A stretch of 64,000 nucleotides of DNA from Serripes groenlandicus (taxonomy: Eukaryota; Mollusca; Bivalvia; Cardiida; Cardiidae): contig JASEVX010000003.1 of assembly GCA_031761405.1 (NCBI GenBank), positions 69,872,484 through 69,936,483 on the forward strand, given 5' to 3'. Shown piece after piece: positions 26,099-39,700 of this stretch. Numbering within the stretch: position 1 is the first letter of the stretch; each line of letters opens with the position of its first letter. The notes beneath the pieces were generated by a model that was given only the letters and a program-made list of their open reading frames with translations, was not told the origin of the DNA and made no database searches. Position numbers and translations under genes: made by a program.

Positions 26099-29000
26099 AT
26101 GCACCGCAGTGGTGATATTAAGACATCAATGATGTCGGGCATTGACAGACTAACTAGGAGGTATGTAAACTAAACAAAAATTGTATTGCTTTAGTTAGGC
26201 CTATGTCTATTATCAGCTTTTTTTTGTTTTGTAATGTTATTATTATTTTTATTAGTAGTAGTAGTTGTACGTAGTAGTATCAATATAATTATAATTGTTA
26301 TTGTTATTATCATTATATAATTATTAGATATCATTTATATTTTCAGGCCTGTCTTTGTGAATAGTCTGCTCGCTCCGCGACACTTGACGAATTCGTTCGG
26401 GAAACAAGATTTCCAACAAAAATACAAATCTTTACCCGGTATCTCTCAAGCTTACAATGAGTGTGAAGAAGATGAAATACATGACAATACACAGGTAAAT
26501 TTTGGTTATCAAGATTATGAAGAGGGCGACGCTAGTTTGCATACTAAACCGAGTTCGAGATCAAACAATGGCTCATCTAATGGTTTCCCTGTCAAACATG
26601 TTTATCAATCACCAAACAGAAGTGTAGTCGAGAATGCAAAGCTCGGGTATGACACAGGGATAAATGATATCGGATTTGGAGGTATTTCAAGACCAAGATA
26701 TCAGGGTCGTAATATTGTCAACAAGCAAGTCGCAAATGTCATGAAGAATATCATTGCTAATACAGCTTGTGTTGACAGAACATTTATTTCCGGAACAGTG
26801 CGGGATTTAAGCTTATATGGTAAACACTCAGTTATACCAAGCATTTCCAAAAGGAGTCAAAATCAAGAAGAAAACAAAGGAGTCACATTGAATAGAAGTC
26901 AACCAAGTTGTACAGTCCCTCAAAATCAAAGTATGAGTTTTGGTGTAAATTCTGAAACCAATGCAACGCATTCTTTATATGGTAAACAACCAGTTATACC
27001 GGGCATTACCAGAAATACTCAAAACCAAGATCTAAACTGTGGCATGATAAAAAGGGTTCAATCTAGTTATGCCCTACCACGAGTTCCTGATATGCTACTA
27101 GAAATGAACACTTACACAACAGAAACACCGACAGAAATGAAAGCAATAGAAATCTTAGAAACACATCCTGATACAAAGTTGGAAATGCATTTTAACGGTG
27201 AAGAAACTAATACTGAATCTGCAGGCAAACATGGTCTTGTCATCGAAAGATCAAATGCTTGTCAATCTCTTGAAGAGGCAAATGGGGCTTCAACATCTCC
27301 ATGTCCAGAACCACTAAAGAGTTTAAAATATGATCAGGGACATATTAATATCACTGAGGAAAGGTTGGCTGAAATGTTGAACGAGAACGACAATGATAAA
27401 TGTTACAATGAACACGTCTCTGAAGTGAGTAATAACACCACTTCCTGCAAAAGAAAGGAATTGATGCCGGAAGAAGATTCATGTAATGTAGCACACAGTT
27501 ATGAAACAAGTCAAAGTGAGAAGTCTAAATCAATTGAATCAGATACTAATATGGAAACGGAGATTAATAATGTAATTGTACCTGTAGTTGGCACGTTGAA
27601 TCATAAATCTGATACAACTGGAAATGGACGGTCTGAAATAACTGAGGCAGTTGAGAAAAACGTTCCCAATGTTAACAAAGAAATCTCCAACTCTGAAGCT
27701 GCAAATAAATTATACAATTACGAAGAAAACCAAAGTAGCAATGAAATAGCCTCATTTGAAAAAGAAATTATTTTCAAAAACGAATATACCTCTGACGCAG
27801 AAGCAAGATTAAACAAAGAATCCAACAACATCGAAAGCAAAATTGTAATTGGAAATAAATGTCACAAAGAAGAAAATGTGAACGAGAGTATTCCAACTGT
27901 CGAGGAAATATCTACTTCATTCCATGAAACGGAACGGAAAGTCGCATTAGTTGATAGTTCTGATAATAACACAACACAAGAGAAATCATCGCTTAAAGAG
28001 GCCAGTATCATAAGGGCCAGGGTTATTGTAGCTAACCCAGAATATGTGAAAAGAAAACACAGAAAAAGAAAAGCCGATCGTAAAAAACAGCAAAACTGTT
28101 ACTCGGGTAATACATATGAATTTAAAGAAGAGTCAACACAGTCAACTTCGGCCAACATGAAACAAAAGAATAGTTCCGTTAAAACCTCGTCTACTAAAGA
28201 ATCTTCTGACACCGATGATGACATTGACAAAGTTCCTGATGATATATTAGACGATGACAACAATAGCAAATTAGACACTAGTATACAAAATAAATACAGA
28301 GGAAATGGTTCATCTAAAACAGTAATTCACAAAGAGAGAAAAACACGCTTAAATCAAAAGAAAATTCACAAAGAACTTGATTACAAAAGTAGATGCGATA
28401 CTAGAGATACGATAGATAAATCAACACAAACTATAACTAAATCGTTTGAAAAGCGTATTGAACATGCTCCAATTAACGGCAATGATGTCAATGGACCCAA
28501 TGACATATGTTTAAATTGTAACGAACATCGGAATGCAGTTAAAAATGGATTAGACTTTAAACAAAGGCATTTCTTACAAAGTAATCTTATAGATGTATCT
28601 AGCTTACCGGCCGCCTTTCAGCCACTCAAAGTGTGGGAGAACGAACAAACCATTAAAAGCAAATGCATGTACAAGAGAGAAAAGCACAACAATGACAACA
28701 GAAGTGATTACAATTTCAATGTACCACTAAACGGTAAATTTAATGCCGCAACATCCAAGCCTATAAGGAGTGACCTTTATATGCGAATCATGAATATTTT
28801 GGACACCAAAATTGGACCAAAAAAAGCACTCGACCTGATGAGAAGTGAAACCGTCACTGAAATGTTGAAGAACTTGGACAAGGATCCTATGAAATATGGT
28901 TTTAGTTACGCTCACGTGGTCAACTTTCGCGATGAGAATATTTACATGGACATAAACAAGTTGATTATCGACCCTACTATTGAACACGACAGCAGTGTGA

Positions 29001-29407
29001 CAAGGCCTCGTATTAAACAGGAACAACTGCGCATGTCTCTCTCCAATGATAATAAACCAACCCTTACTATACCCGAGTCAGACAGAGGATGTAAAGACTT
29101 TTGTTATTCGAAATACGTCAGTGTAAAACAGGAGCGTAATACAAGGGATATAAGAGACAATAATTTGTGTGACACATCTTGTGAAGTAAAAGCCGATAGT
29201 GATGGAGGTATTTCTTGTATGAATGAGGACAACACAAGTGAGTGTGAAATTATGAAACATTGTAGTAGCATAAAATGTAAAGACAATGATCAGATACCCA
29301 AAACAAAACAGAAAAAGAGCGACAAAATCAAGTCGTTCTTAAGGAGTTTAATATGTATTTGCAAACCAAAAATTGACAATGACGAAGAAGACACTGGAAC
29401 ACTTTAA
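26099..29407 (+). CDS. Array gene, long copy C: orphan 1040-aa protein, most diverged
   Basis: Exon 1 is 26099-26160, the intron 26161-26346, exon 2 26347-29407. It keeps the eight residues missing from units 2 and 4 (NDVNGPND, near 28481-28504), so its coding length is probably ancestral. Compared with the unit 4 copy I count eleven amino-acid replacements and two silent changes over about 1010 codons, with both splice sites and the frame intact. It is the last unit of the array and the only one flanked by non-array DNA within the window. Confidence 0.8.
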
Positions 29408-30572
29408 TTGAAAGTATTTTATTTTGTTGAATGCTTGGAAAAAAATATATGAAGACAATTTCAAATAATAAGATTAATAACTGACTTTTGGGTTGTTTTT
29501 CTTCTTGGAAGATGAGTGACTATCATTTTCTTTTGTGTACAATCTTTGTTTTTCAACTCTGCTAAGATTGAAATGATTTATATCATGACGTGGATATAAT
29601 TATGATCTGGGTCAGGCCAGACGAAAACCAACCTTGGTGAGTTTGCGACCAGCGAACATCAAGAGTATCCTACCATTGTGTGGGGTCACACCCTTTCCCA
29701 CATACAGTAAATCTGCAACAGACGACCTTTCAAACAATTAGTAAAAATTATGAAAACCTTCTATAAACGAAATAACAAATATTGAATAAAGTTGAAAACA
29801 TTGTGACAAAAAAACAAAACATTGCTCATTGTGACCAATTTCAGATTTTGTCACACTGTTTTGACAAACCGTCATCTCTAGAGGCGTCAGAAAGCGTCTA
29901 TATGTGATAGAGGGATGATAGAAGGCCTTTACTTCCAGTACCTCTAAACGTCGGTTTTCGTGTGACCCTCCAGTCGATTTCAACACTCCATATTGACTTT
30001 ATCTTCTTATATCTGCCATTCCAAATATCAGCGTTTTATAAAGAGTTGATATAATGAAATGAAGATTTACACGTCAGCAATCTCATTGTCAAAATCAGCT
30101 TATAAACTTCAAAGGAGCATTCAGCATGTAAAAAACATATATATATATCAAAATATCAAAAGCGTTTCACCGCGGAAACTGACTAATGAAGTCATTGTTT
30201 CCATCCTTATCCAAAATAAACACGAATGTTAATGCAGCTGCAGCAAACAAATTTCGAAAACATGAAAATTGTCTATATATGTTTTAGAAGTCGTCTGTTC
30301 CAGAAATGTTGTATGTTGTATGTGGAAAATGGTTTAACTGAAGATTTGTACAGATTAGGCGGGGTCATAATTAAGAGCCTCGTCAATTACACGTTAAAAC
30401 TGTAATAACTTAAACTCCGATATGGATGTGTAGCCTTTCCATTTGTTTTACTTCAATCATCGGATAATGTCAAAGCAGGCAACCATCCGGCATAAGGTTA
30501 TTTTCATTTAACCCTTAGCCTACTTTATTGACCTCATACAGAGACACATAAATACATGTATGTATATGTCTC

Positions 30573-30620
30573 TGCCTCATTTGAAGCATTCGCCAATGCC
30601 TCATTTGAAGCATTCGCCAA
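30573..30620 (+). repeat. Exact 24-bp tandem duplication at the array edge
   Basis: TGCCTCATTTGAAGCATTCG plus CCAA occurs twice back to back (30573-30596 and 30597-30620). The first half belongs to array sequence and the second half to unique flank, so it spans the array boundary at 30585. Confidence 0.9.
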
Positions 30621-30760
30621 TAGAAGAACCGTTCAGTAACGCGAAAAAGAAGAAGACGAATATGCAAATTGTATTACAACAACAACCACTGAGAGCGGGG
30701 AAACAGTCAATACGGAAGTGACTTGCCGACTTTCAAATGTAAACAAAACGAAACGAAACA

Positions 30761-33700
30761 ATGTGCATGCCACTATGTATCGGTTTAATTGAATTTTTAC
30801 CGTATCTCTGTATAGTGACTGTCCCATTTTTTGGTTCTTTTTGTGGAATTGATACCATTCTACGTCTGTCAATTTTGATAATCCTGTATACGCTCCTCAT
30901 CGAAGCAATACCAAAGTTTCTGGTAAGACTTTAAGTTTAGTAGTTTTATTTCAGTATCACCAGTTGTAGCACCATATGCCAAATTGCCAATGCCGAAATG
31001 CAACGCCGTTTTGAACAATTTTTCAGTCATATCACGGTGGCCAGTTCACCTACAAATGTGTTTCCTGGCTCTGCCGCAATAGTACTGTATTCCACAAAAC
31101 AATATTTCCAAGCAACCAGCTGCTTTTCCACTGTTAGCCAATTGATGGAAGACGAATGACATAAATTAGTCACATTGATTTTTTTGAAGCATCGTTGAAA
31201 ATGTTGGCTGACCTTTGGTACAAACTCACAACCCCTGAATTGATAGCCTGCATCACTACCAACTGAGCGGTATAGCTATAGATAGCGAAAACAACTTGTT
31301 TTCGCGAAAACAACTTGGATGTCACGAAAACAACTTTATATATGACTATAAAGTCCATATAACCATAATTTTTCATATTTATTAAAGTAATAGCACATTC
31401 AAGAACATATTACAATACATTTTAACAGTTTGTAAAAGTGTTTTTGTACTTATTATCGCGAAATAGAAAAAATACATACCGGTAGTGACCTAGGCTAAAA
31501 CGCATATTAATAAATAGAATCGGCTCACGAAAACAACATGGCTGTCACGAAAACAACTTTATACATGACTATAAAACCAATAAAACCATATTTTTTCATA
31601 ATTATTAACTTAATAGTACATGCAAGAACATATAACAATTCATTTTAACAGTTTGTAATAGTGTATTTGTATTTATTATCGTGTAATAGAAAAATTACAG
31701 AGTGGCATAGGCTAACGCATATAAATAAATAGAATCGACTCACGAAAACAACTTGGCTGACACGAAAACAACTTTTTATAGTTGTACAACGGCCATATAA
31801 CAATATTTGTTTATAATTTTTAGTTTAATAGCACATGCACGAACATATTACAATAAATTTCAACAGTTTGTAATAGTGTTTTTGTACTTATTATCGCGAA
31901 ATGGAAATGACTTGGTCTACGAAAACAACTTCTCTAACGAGAATTACTTTTCCCACGAAAACAACTTGTCCTACGAAAACAACTCTCTAACGAAAATGAC
32001 TTGGTATAAGAAATCATCTTCTCTAATGAAAACGACTCTCAACGAAAATGACTCCTCTAACGAAAATGACTTGTCCTACAAAAACAACTTCTCTAATCAA
32101 AATGACTTGTCATACAAAAACATTTTTTTTTTTACATTAATTTTTTTCTTAATGTTTTCTTGAAGTTATTGCAGAATAATTTAGTAAATACTTATTTTCG
32201 AATACATATTAAACTATTCGTTCTATTTTTCTCGTCAACAATGAGACGACATATTTCCGTTTCACCAGCATCATCTACGCATTTAAATGGGTTTTAGCCT
32301 ATGCCGATCCAGAAATACATATTTTTCGATATTAAATACAAAATAATGTTAAAATATGGATTTAATTTGTTATAAATCCATTTATCATGTGTTGTTTAAG
32401 TGATATTTAATGAAAAAATATTTTTACATGGGTTTTAAAGTCATATAAAAAGTTGTTTTCGTGACCGATAAGTTGTTTTCGCGAAAACAAGTTGTTTTCG
32501 CTATCTAGCTATACCCCCAACTGAGCTATCCGGCATATGGCAATGCAGATCCACAACTGTTTGTTTGTGATTAACCCTTTTCCACATGCATATTCTTGTT
32601 GACACCTCTGCAGCAGAGAATTGTTTAAAGTATTGTGGCAAAAGAAAATTTCTCATAATGTCAGTGCCTTTCCAACTTCTATATTGGAGGCTGAATTAAG
32701 GCTAAGTAACAATTAGGCTAAGCTAAGGCTAAGCCAACACTTTTTTCAATAATGTGAACAAATTTCGCAAATGAAAGGCAAAATTCACATAACAAATTCA
32801 GTGTATGCTTGCATAATTCAGTAGAAAGCGCATTAAGTCATAAATTAAAGCAAAATAAATTGGAATATACCTTGTTCATAAGATTTCATAATACTTCAAA
32901 TTTTATACATAACATATAATTTTTCGTCACAATTTAATATGCAATATTGCACGTTGAATTTCACAAAACCAATAGGCTAGGGAGTCTTCAATCACAAAAT
33001 TGGATCATGAATAAGTGAACTGTTGCCGTAATAATAATTGAAATAATGTTGAAATCGGAGTTAAACCCAATATAAAAACAAACAAACACAAACTTAGGAA
33101 AACTGGGAATAGAGAGAGTTTCGATATTTTTTACTAAATGGCCTCAAAATTGTCTTCTGAAGATCGATTTGTTGTATATTGGAAAGCATTAAATCAACAC
33201 TCTTTAACCCTTTCCCTCATATAAACGCTTTTGGACGCCTCTGCAGCAGACGGCTTTTTGAAAACATGGTGACAAAAGAAGAAATTGCACAAAACGTGCA
33301 ATTTCTCCTTTTGCCACAATGTTTTCCACTTTTAGTCATAGGTTATCTATTCAATTATGGAGATTTTCTATGTTTTGACAAAATACGTTTAAAGTCGTCT
33401 GCTGCAGAATTGTCGTATGAGGGAAAGGGTTAAATGTCCTACTTTTATGCATCTGGTTAAGTTTATGTTGATTAATAAAAACCTGCAACAGAACCTTATG
33501 GACCGGAACACTGAATGGTAAAAGTACAATGTCCAACTACATGTATAATGCTGCTTGAAGGAAATAATGTTAACGATATACAAAAAAAAAAAAATGTCAG
33601 CAGGTAATGTAATTTTCCCAGAAATTGATATCATCTACTCTGTTTTGATTATGATGGACAGTTGGACACCAAAGGCTGTGTATGTTTACTTTGATTTGTT

Positions 33701-36700
33701 CAGCAATAAGTTTCACCTCAAAATACTTAGCTGTGACAGACAAAATAACAAAGTCATTAGAATTTGTCTGTCCTAACTGAGCCATAATATGGTGTCCGGG
33801 AATTTGTGTTACATCACAGATTCATGATTTATTTTCCGTTATTTGAAGAACTTATATATAATGTGTTATATAATTATAGTTTAGCAACATATCATAAACT
33901 GTTAAAAACAACTAAATCTATTAAAATTATATGCCATTGACTTTTGAAAGAACTGTTTATTCTCTTAATTTGCAATGATTTATGAGGTAAACAGTGTTTG
34001 CTTATACTGTATCTCAATGCGTGGTTGTTTTTATTTCTTAACCCTTTCCCTCATATAGACGCTTTCTGACGCCTCTGCAGCAGACGGCTTTTTGAAAACA
34101 TATTGACAAAAGAAGAAATTGCTCAAAACGAGCAATTTCTCCTTTTGCCACAATGTTTTCCACTTTTAGTCATAGGCCTTATAGATGCTTTCCGATGCCT
34201 CTGCAGCAGATGACTTTTTGAAAACATAGTGACAAAAGAAGAATGTGCTCAAAACAAGCAATTTCTCCTTTTACCACAATGTTTTCCACTTTTAGTCATA
34301 GGTTATCCATTCAATTATAGAGATTTTCCATTTTTTGACAAAATAAGTTCAAAGTTGTCTGCTGCATAATTGTCGTATGAGGGAAATGGTTAATTTAAAT
34401 TGTCCAGAGATGTTTTGGAACCTATTCAATCAATCCACTATGAATAAGTTTTTATTCTGATTTCACTGAGGGAAAAAAAAAATCGTGATTTGTGTCTCTT
34501 TTGTCTTGTTACGTCAACTGTCCTTGAAAGCATATTCTACCTCCATAATCACTGTGTTTACGTAATAAATACATATTTGCTTGCTTATTATATTTTAATT
34601 TAAATGGAGAATAATTGATACTGAATATGAATGTTGATGCCTTTGTGTCCTGTTACACACTTTCATGAAATTGCAGTCTTTGGTGTCTTGTTACACAATT
34701 GGTGTCCTGTTACATCATTTTGTGTCCTGTAACATCATTCTTCATCTAGTTGTTTACTATTCATTTAAAGCTAAAAACTATTTTGTCATTTAAAATATAA
34801 CAGCTATAGATATTGTTCTTACCATAATGGTTATTAGACATTGCTTGTAGAATAAGTTCTAAAACTGCCATTTTTAACTCACATTAATTTACTCAAGACC
34901 ACCTTGGTGATGTAGTGGTAGAGCATTGGGTGCCAGAGGTCGTGGATCTAATCCCCGGTTGCTTCATACCAAAGACATTAAAAATGGTAGTTATGGCTGC
35001 CTTTGTTGGTGCTCAGGGTTGCGGGGTCAGTAATAACTGGACAAGTAGTACTGGTAACTTACCATGGAAACGTCTTGATTTAACTGATTTTTAGCTCTAC
35101 TGGCCAAAGGCCAGAAGAGCTTATGCCGTGGTGTGGTGTCCGTCGTGTGTGCATCCGTAAACAATTGCTTGTGAACGCGATACAGTCTTCAGTTTTGATT
35201 GTATCTCAATCAAACTTATACACAGAAGTTAGATATCCATGAGAGCTTGGTTCCTTTCGCAAACCAGCCGGATCCGCCCATGCAAGACTTGATTATGGCC
35301 CTTGAAATTGTCAAAATTGCTATAATAGAGCTTGTGAATACAATAGAGGCTCTATTTAATATCTGATCTTCACCAAACTTACACAGTAGTTAGGTATCCA
35401 TGAGAGCTTGGTTCCTTTTGCAAACCAGCCAGATCCGCTCTTGCAAGACTAGATTATGGCCCTTGAAATTGTCAAAATTGCTATAATAGAGCTTGTGAAC
35501 ACAATAGAGCCCCCATTTACTATCTGATCTTCACTAAAGTTAGATAGCAGTTAAATATTGATGAGAGCTCGGTTCCTTTTGCAAACCAGCCAGATCTGCT
35601 CATGCAAGACTAGATTATGGCCCTTGAAATTGTCAAAATTGCTATAATAGAGTTTGTGAACACAATAGAGGCTCCATTTACTATCTGATCTTCACCAAAC
35701 TTAGATAGTAGTTAAATGTTGATGAGAGCTTGGTGCCTTTCGAAAACATGCCAGATGTGCTCTTGCATGACTGGATTATGGCCCTTGAAATTGTCAAAAT
35801 TGCTATAATACAGCTTGTGAACACAATAGAGCCTCCATTTACTATCTTCACCAAACTTAGATAGTAGTTAAATACTGATGAGAGCTCGGTTCCTTTCGCA
35901 AACTAGCCAGCTCCGCCCATGCTGACTGGATTATGGCCCTTGAAATTGTCAAAATTGCTATAAAACAGCTTGTGAACACAATAGAGCCTCCATTTACTAT
36001 CCGATCTTCACCATACATACATGCTCTGGATTAAAAATGACCAAAGAACCATTCCAGTAGAGCATAGGCCCTCATGGGCCTCTTGTTTTTAAAAGCAGCA
36101 TGAAATACCAAACTGTACAATCAATCAATAATTTACTCCCTCTTTTGTCTTCCTTGATACCACTTCTCATGTCCTTGGTTTGAAAATTGGACCCTATCAT
36201 TGTGGGATTCAAACACTGAAGCTATATGTCAGTGCTTGCTGCCCAATGAGCCGCTAAAAGTTCATCATGGATCAGATCGCTTTTATATTGGATGACCACG
36301 TGCAGATTGATCTTCATCTACACTTGGTGTATTGTATTACTGTTGGATATGCAAAATTCTGTGTCTCTCAGAAAGAAACGTGTCCTTTAACTGCAGTGTG
36401 AATGCTAGTATTTTTTCTATTTCAGTATGGTTTTATCCCATATTTACGATTTGGTCTGTTTTTGCTCGTACTCATCTATTTGCCTATTGGAATCATACCT
36501 TACTCTGCCATATGGCTGTATGATAAGCTTTTATGGCTTTCTGATCCATTTCTGATGGTGAATGAAGTTGTGCTAGGCCTGAACTTTGTGATGCAGTGTA
36601 GTCGTCGATGTGCAGAGAATATACAGGAGGATGAAGAAGGGGCATGGAAATGGAAGGTAAGCAGATATATAGCTCTTTTTCCCACAATATCACTCCTATT

Positions 36701-39700
36701 TTCAAACCAAACCCTATGATGTCCTTACTCAAAGAATCATCTTATAGGGTTAAATAAGGAGTTTAGAACATGTAAAATGCCTCTTCTAAGAACAAATAAT
36801 CCCCCTTTTTCTCAAGCTCTGAAAACATGTAACATGTATGCCCCATATCTATAGCTCTGAGAACATTTAAAATATGCCCCTTATCTAGAGCTCTGAAAAC
36901 ATGTAAAATGCCCCTTATCTAAAGCTCTGAAAACACATAAAATGCCCCTGACATAAAGCTCTGAAAACATTTAAAATGCCCCTTTCTTAATTTTCTGAGA
37001 ACACGTAAAATGTCCCTCATATAGAGCTCTGAGAATGTGTAAAATCCCCCTTATCTAAAGCTCTGAGAACATTTAAAAATACCCCTTATCTAGAGCTCTG
37101 AGAACGAGTAAAAATGCCCCTTATCTAGAGCTCTGAGAACATGTAAAAATGCCCTTTATCTAAAGCTCTGAGAACATGTAAAAATGCCCCTTATCTAGAG
37201 TTCTGAGGACATGTAAAATGCCCCTTATCTAGAGCTCTGAGAACATGTAAAAATGCCCCTTATCTAAAGCTCTGAGAACATGTAAAAATGCCCCTTATCT
37301 AGAGCTCTGAGAACATGTAAAAATGTCCCTTATCTAGAGCTCTGAGAACATGTAAAAATGCCCCTTATCTAGAGTTCTGAGAACATGTAAAAATGCCCCT
37401 TATCTAGAGTTCTGAGAACATTTAAAAATGCCTCTTATCTAAAGCTCTGCGAACATGTAAAAATGCCCCTTATCTAAAGCTCTGAGAACATGTAAAAATC
37501 TAAAGCTCTGAGAACATGTAAAAATGCCCCTTATCTAGAGCTCTGAGAACATGTAAAAATGCCCCTTATCTAGAGCTCTGAGAACATGTAAAAATGCCCC
37601 TTATCTAAGAGCTCTGAGAACATGTAAAAATGCCCCTTATCGAGAGCTCTGAGAACATGTAAAAATGTCCCTTATCTAAAGCTCTGAGAACATGTAAAAA
37701 TGTCCCTTATCTAGAGTTCTGAGAACATGTAAAAATGTCCCTTATCTAGAGTTCTGAGAACATGTAAAAATGCCCCTTATCTAGAGTTCTGAGAACATGT
37801 AAAAATGCCCCTTATCTAAAGCTCTGAGAACATGTAAAAATGCCCCTTATCTAAAGCTCTGAGAACATGTAAAAATGCCCCTTATCTAAAGCTCTGAGAA
37901 CATGTAAAAATGCCCCTTATCTAAAGCTCTGAGAACATGTAAAAATGCCCCTTATCTAGAGCTCTGAGGACATGTAAAATGCCCCTTATCTAGAGTTCTG
38001 AGAACATGTAAAAATGCCCCTTATCAAAAGCTCTGAGAACATGTAAAAATGCCCCTTATCTAAAGCTCTGAGAACATGTAAAAATGCCCCTTATCTAAAG
38101 CTCTGAGAACATTTAAAAATGCCCCTAATCTAGAGCTCTGAGAACATGTAAAAATGCCCCTTATCTAAAGCTCTGAGAACATGTAAAAATGCCCCTTATC
38201 TAGAGCATTGAGAACATGTAAAAATGCCCTTTATCTAAAGCTCTGAGAACATGTAAAAATGTCCCTTATCTATAGCTCTGAGAACATGTAAAAATGCCCC
38301 TTATCTATAGCTCTGAGAACATGTAAAAATGCCCCTTATCTAAAGCTCTGAGAACATGTAAAAATGCCCCTTATCTAGAGCTCTGAGAACATGTAAAAAT
38401 GCCCTTTATCTAAAGCTCTGAGAACATGTAAAAATGTCCCTTATCTATAGCTCTGAGAACATTTAAAAATGTTCCTTATCTAAAGCTCTGAGAACATGTA
38501 AAAATGTCCTTTATCTAGAGCTCTGAGAACATGTAAAAATGTCCCTTATCTAGAGCTCTGAGGACATGTAAAATGTCCCTTATCTAGAGCTCTGAGGACA
38601 TGTGAAATGTTCCTTATCTAGAGCTCTGAGAACATATAAAAATGTTCCTTATCTAAAGCTCTGAGAACATGTAAAAATGTTCCTTATCTAGAGCTCTGAG
38701 AACATGTAAAAATGTCCCTTATCTAGAGCTCTGAGAACATGTAAAAATGTACATTATCTAGAGCTCTGAGGACATGTAAAATGCCCCTTATCTAGAGCTC
38801 TGGGTCAGAAATAGTTGACGGGGTTCCCACTTGTGAAAACTGCTTTAATTATAGAATTTCTTCAAAGTCTTGAAAATTCCAGGAAATTTAAAAGGACATG
38901 TTTGTAGGAAAGGGTGAATATAAATTTGGAATTCATTCATGGATGCCCGAGTCAGCAATTACCCACATTCAACAGCAGGTGAGTTGGAAATAATTGAGGT
39001 AAACATGCAAGAGTTTGAGCGATTTCTCCTTTTGTCATAATATTTTCAAAAGTTGTCTGCTGCAGATGGTTCAAAATATGTCTTCAAGTAAGTAAGGGTT
39101 ATGGTCCTTGATTCACAATTATTGAACAGGGTGCATCTTGTCAATGTCCTCTTGACACAGTTCTAGTTAGAGCCCAAAAATATCTGGGGTATAATCACCC
39201 TCCAGACACAGTTCTAGATAGAATCTGAAAACATCTGGGGTAAAATTTTCTCTCTGGACAAAGTTCTAGTTAGACTAAAAAAACAACACTCTGTACACAT
39301 TGCTAGTTATACTCAGAAACATATTTAACCCTTTCCCACATGCAGACGCATTTTGACGCAATAGTAGAAAATCTCTATAAATGAATGGATAACCTATGAC
39401 TAAAAGTGGAAAACATTGTGTCAAAAGGAGAAATTGCTCGTTTTGAGCAATTTCTTCTTTTGTCACTATGTTTTCAAAAAGCTGTCTGCTGCAGGGGCAT
39501 CAGAAAGCGTCTATATAAGGGAAAGGGTTAATACAAATCATCCTTTGTACACAGTGCTGGTTATACTCGGAGATAGGGTAGCTAACAGATATGGCTTATA
39601 GCCATTTCATTCTAAAATAACTGAAATCTTTCCACCTTGTAGCCTCATTTTGAAGCATCTCTCCCAGAAAACTTTTGAAAACATTGGCGCAAAAAGGAGT

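Larger units (their letters stand above)
1..30585 (+). repeat. Five-unit tandem gene array, alternating short and long units
   Basis: Units run 1-5045, 5046-12129, 12130-17174, 17175-24256 and 24257-30585. The repeated landmarks (SINE, promoter, exon 1, 3' flank) recur at the same spacing within each unit. Units 1 and 3 lack 2062 bp present in units 2, 4 and 5. Units 1 and 3 share private variants (for example the same T tract near 1529 and 13658). Units 2 and 4 share a 24-bp coding deletion. So the array reads as a 12129-bp short+long dimer present twice, followed by one more diverged long unit. The left end lies outside the window. The right end is sharp at 30585, where homology to the other units stops. 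Recent duplication or a false assembly duplication could both give this pattern. Confidence 0.97.

Noticed and set aside
31807..32163. 118-codon frame
   Set aside because: It is the degenerate GAAAATGACTT repeat inside a TIR element.
36809..38806. CRISPR-like array
   Set aside because: Repeats are directly adjacent with no unique spacers, in a eukaryotic intron.
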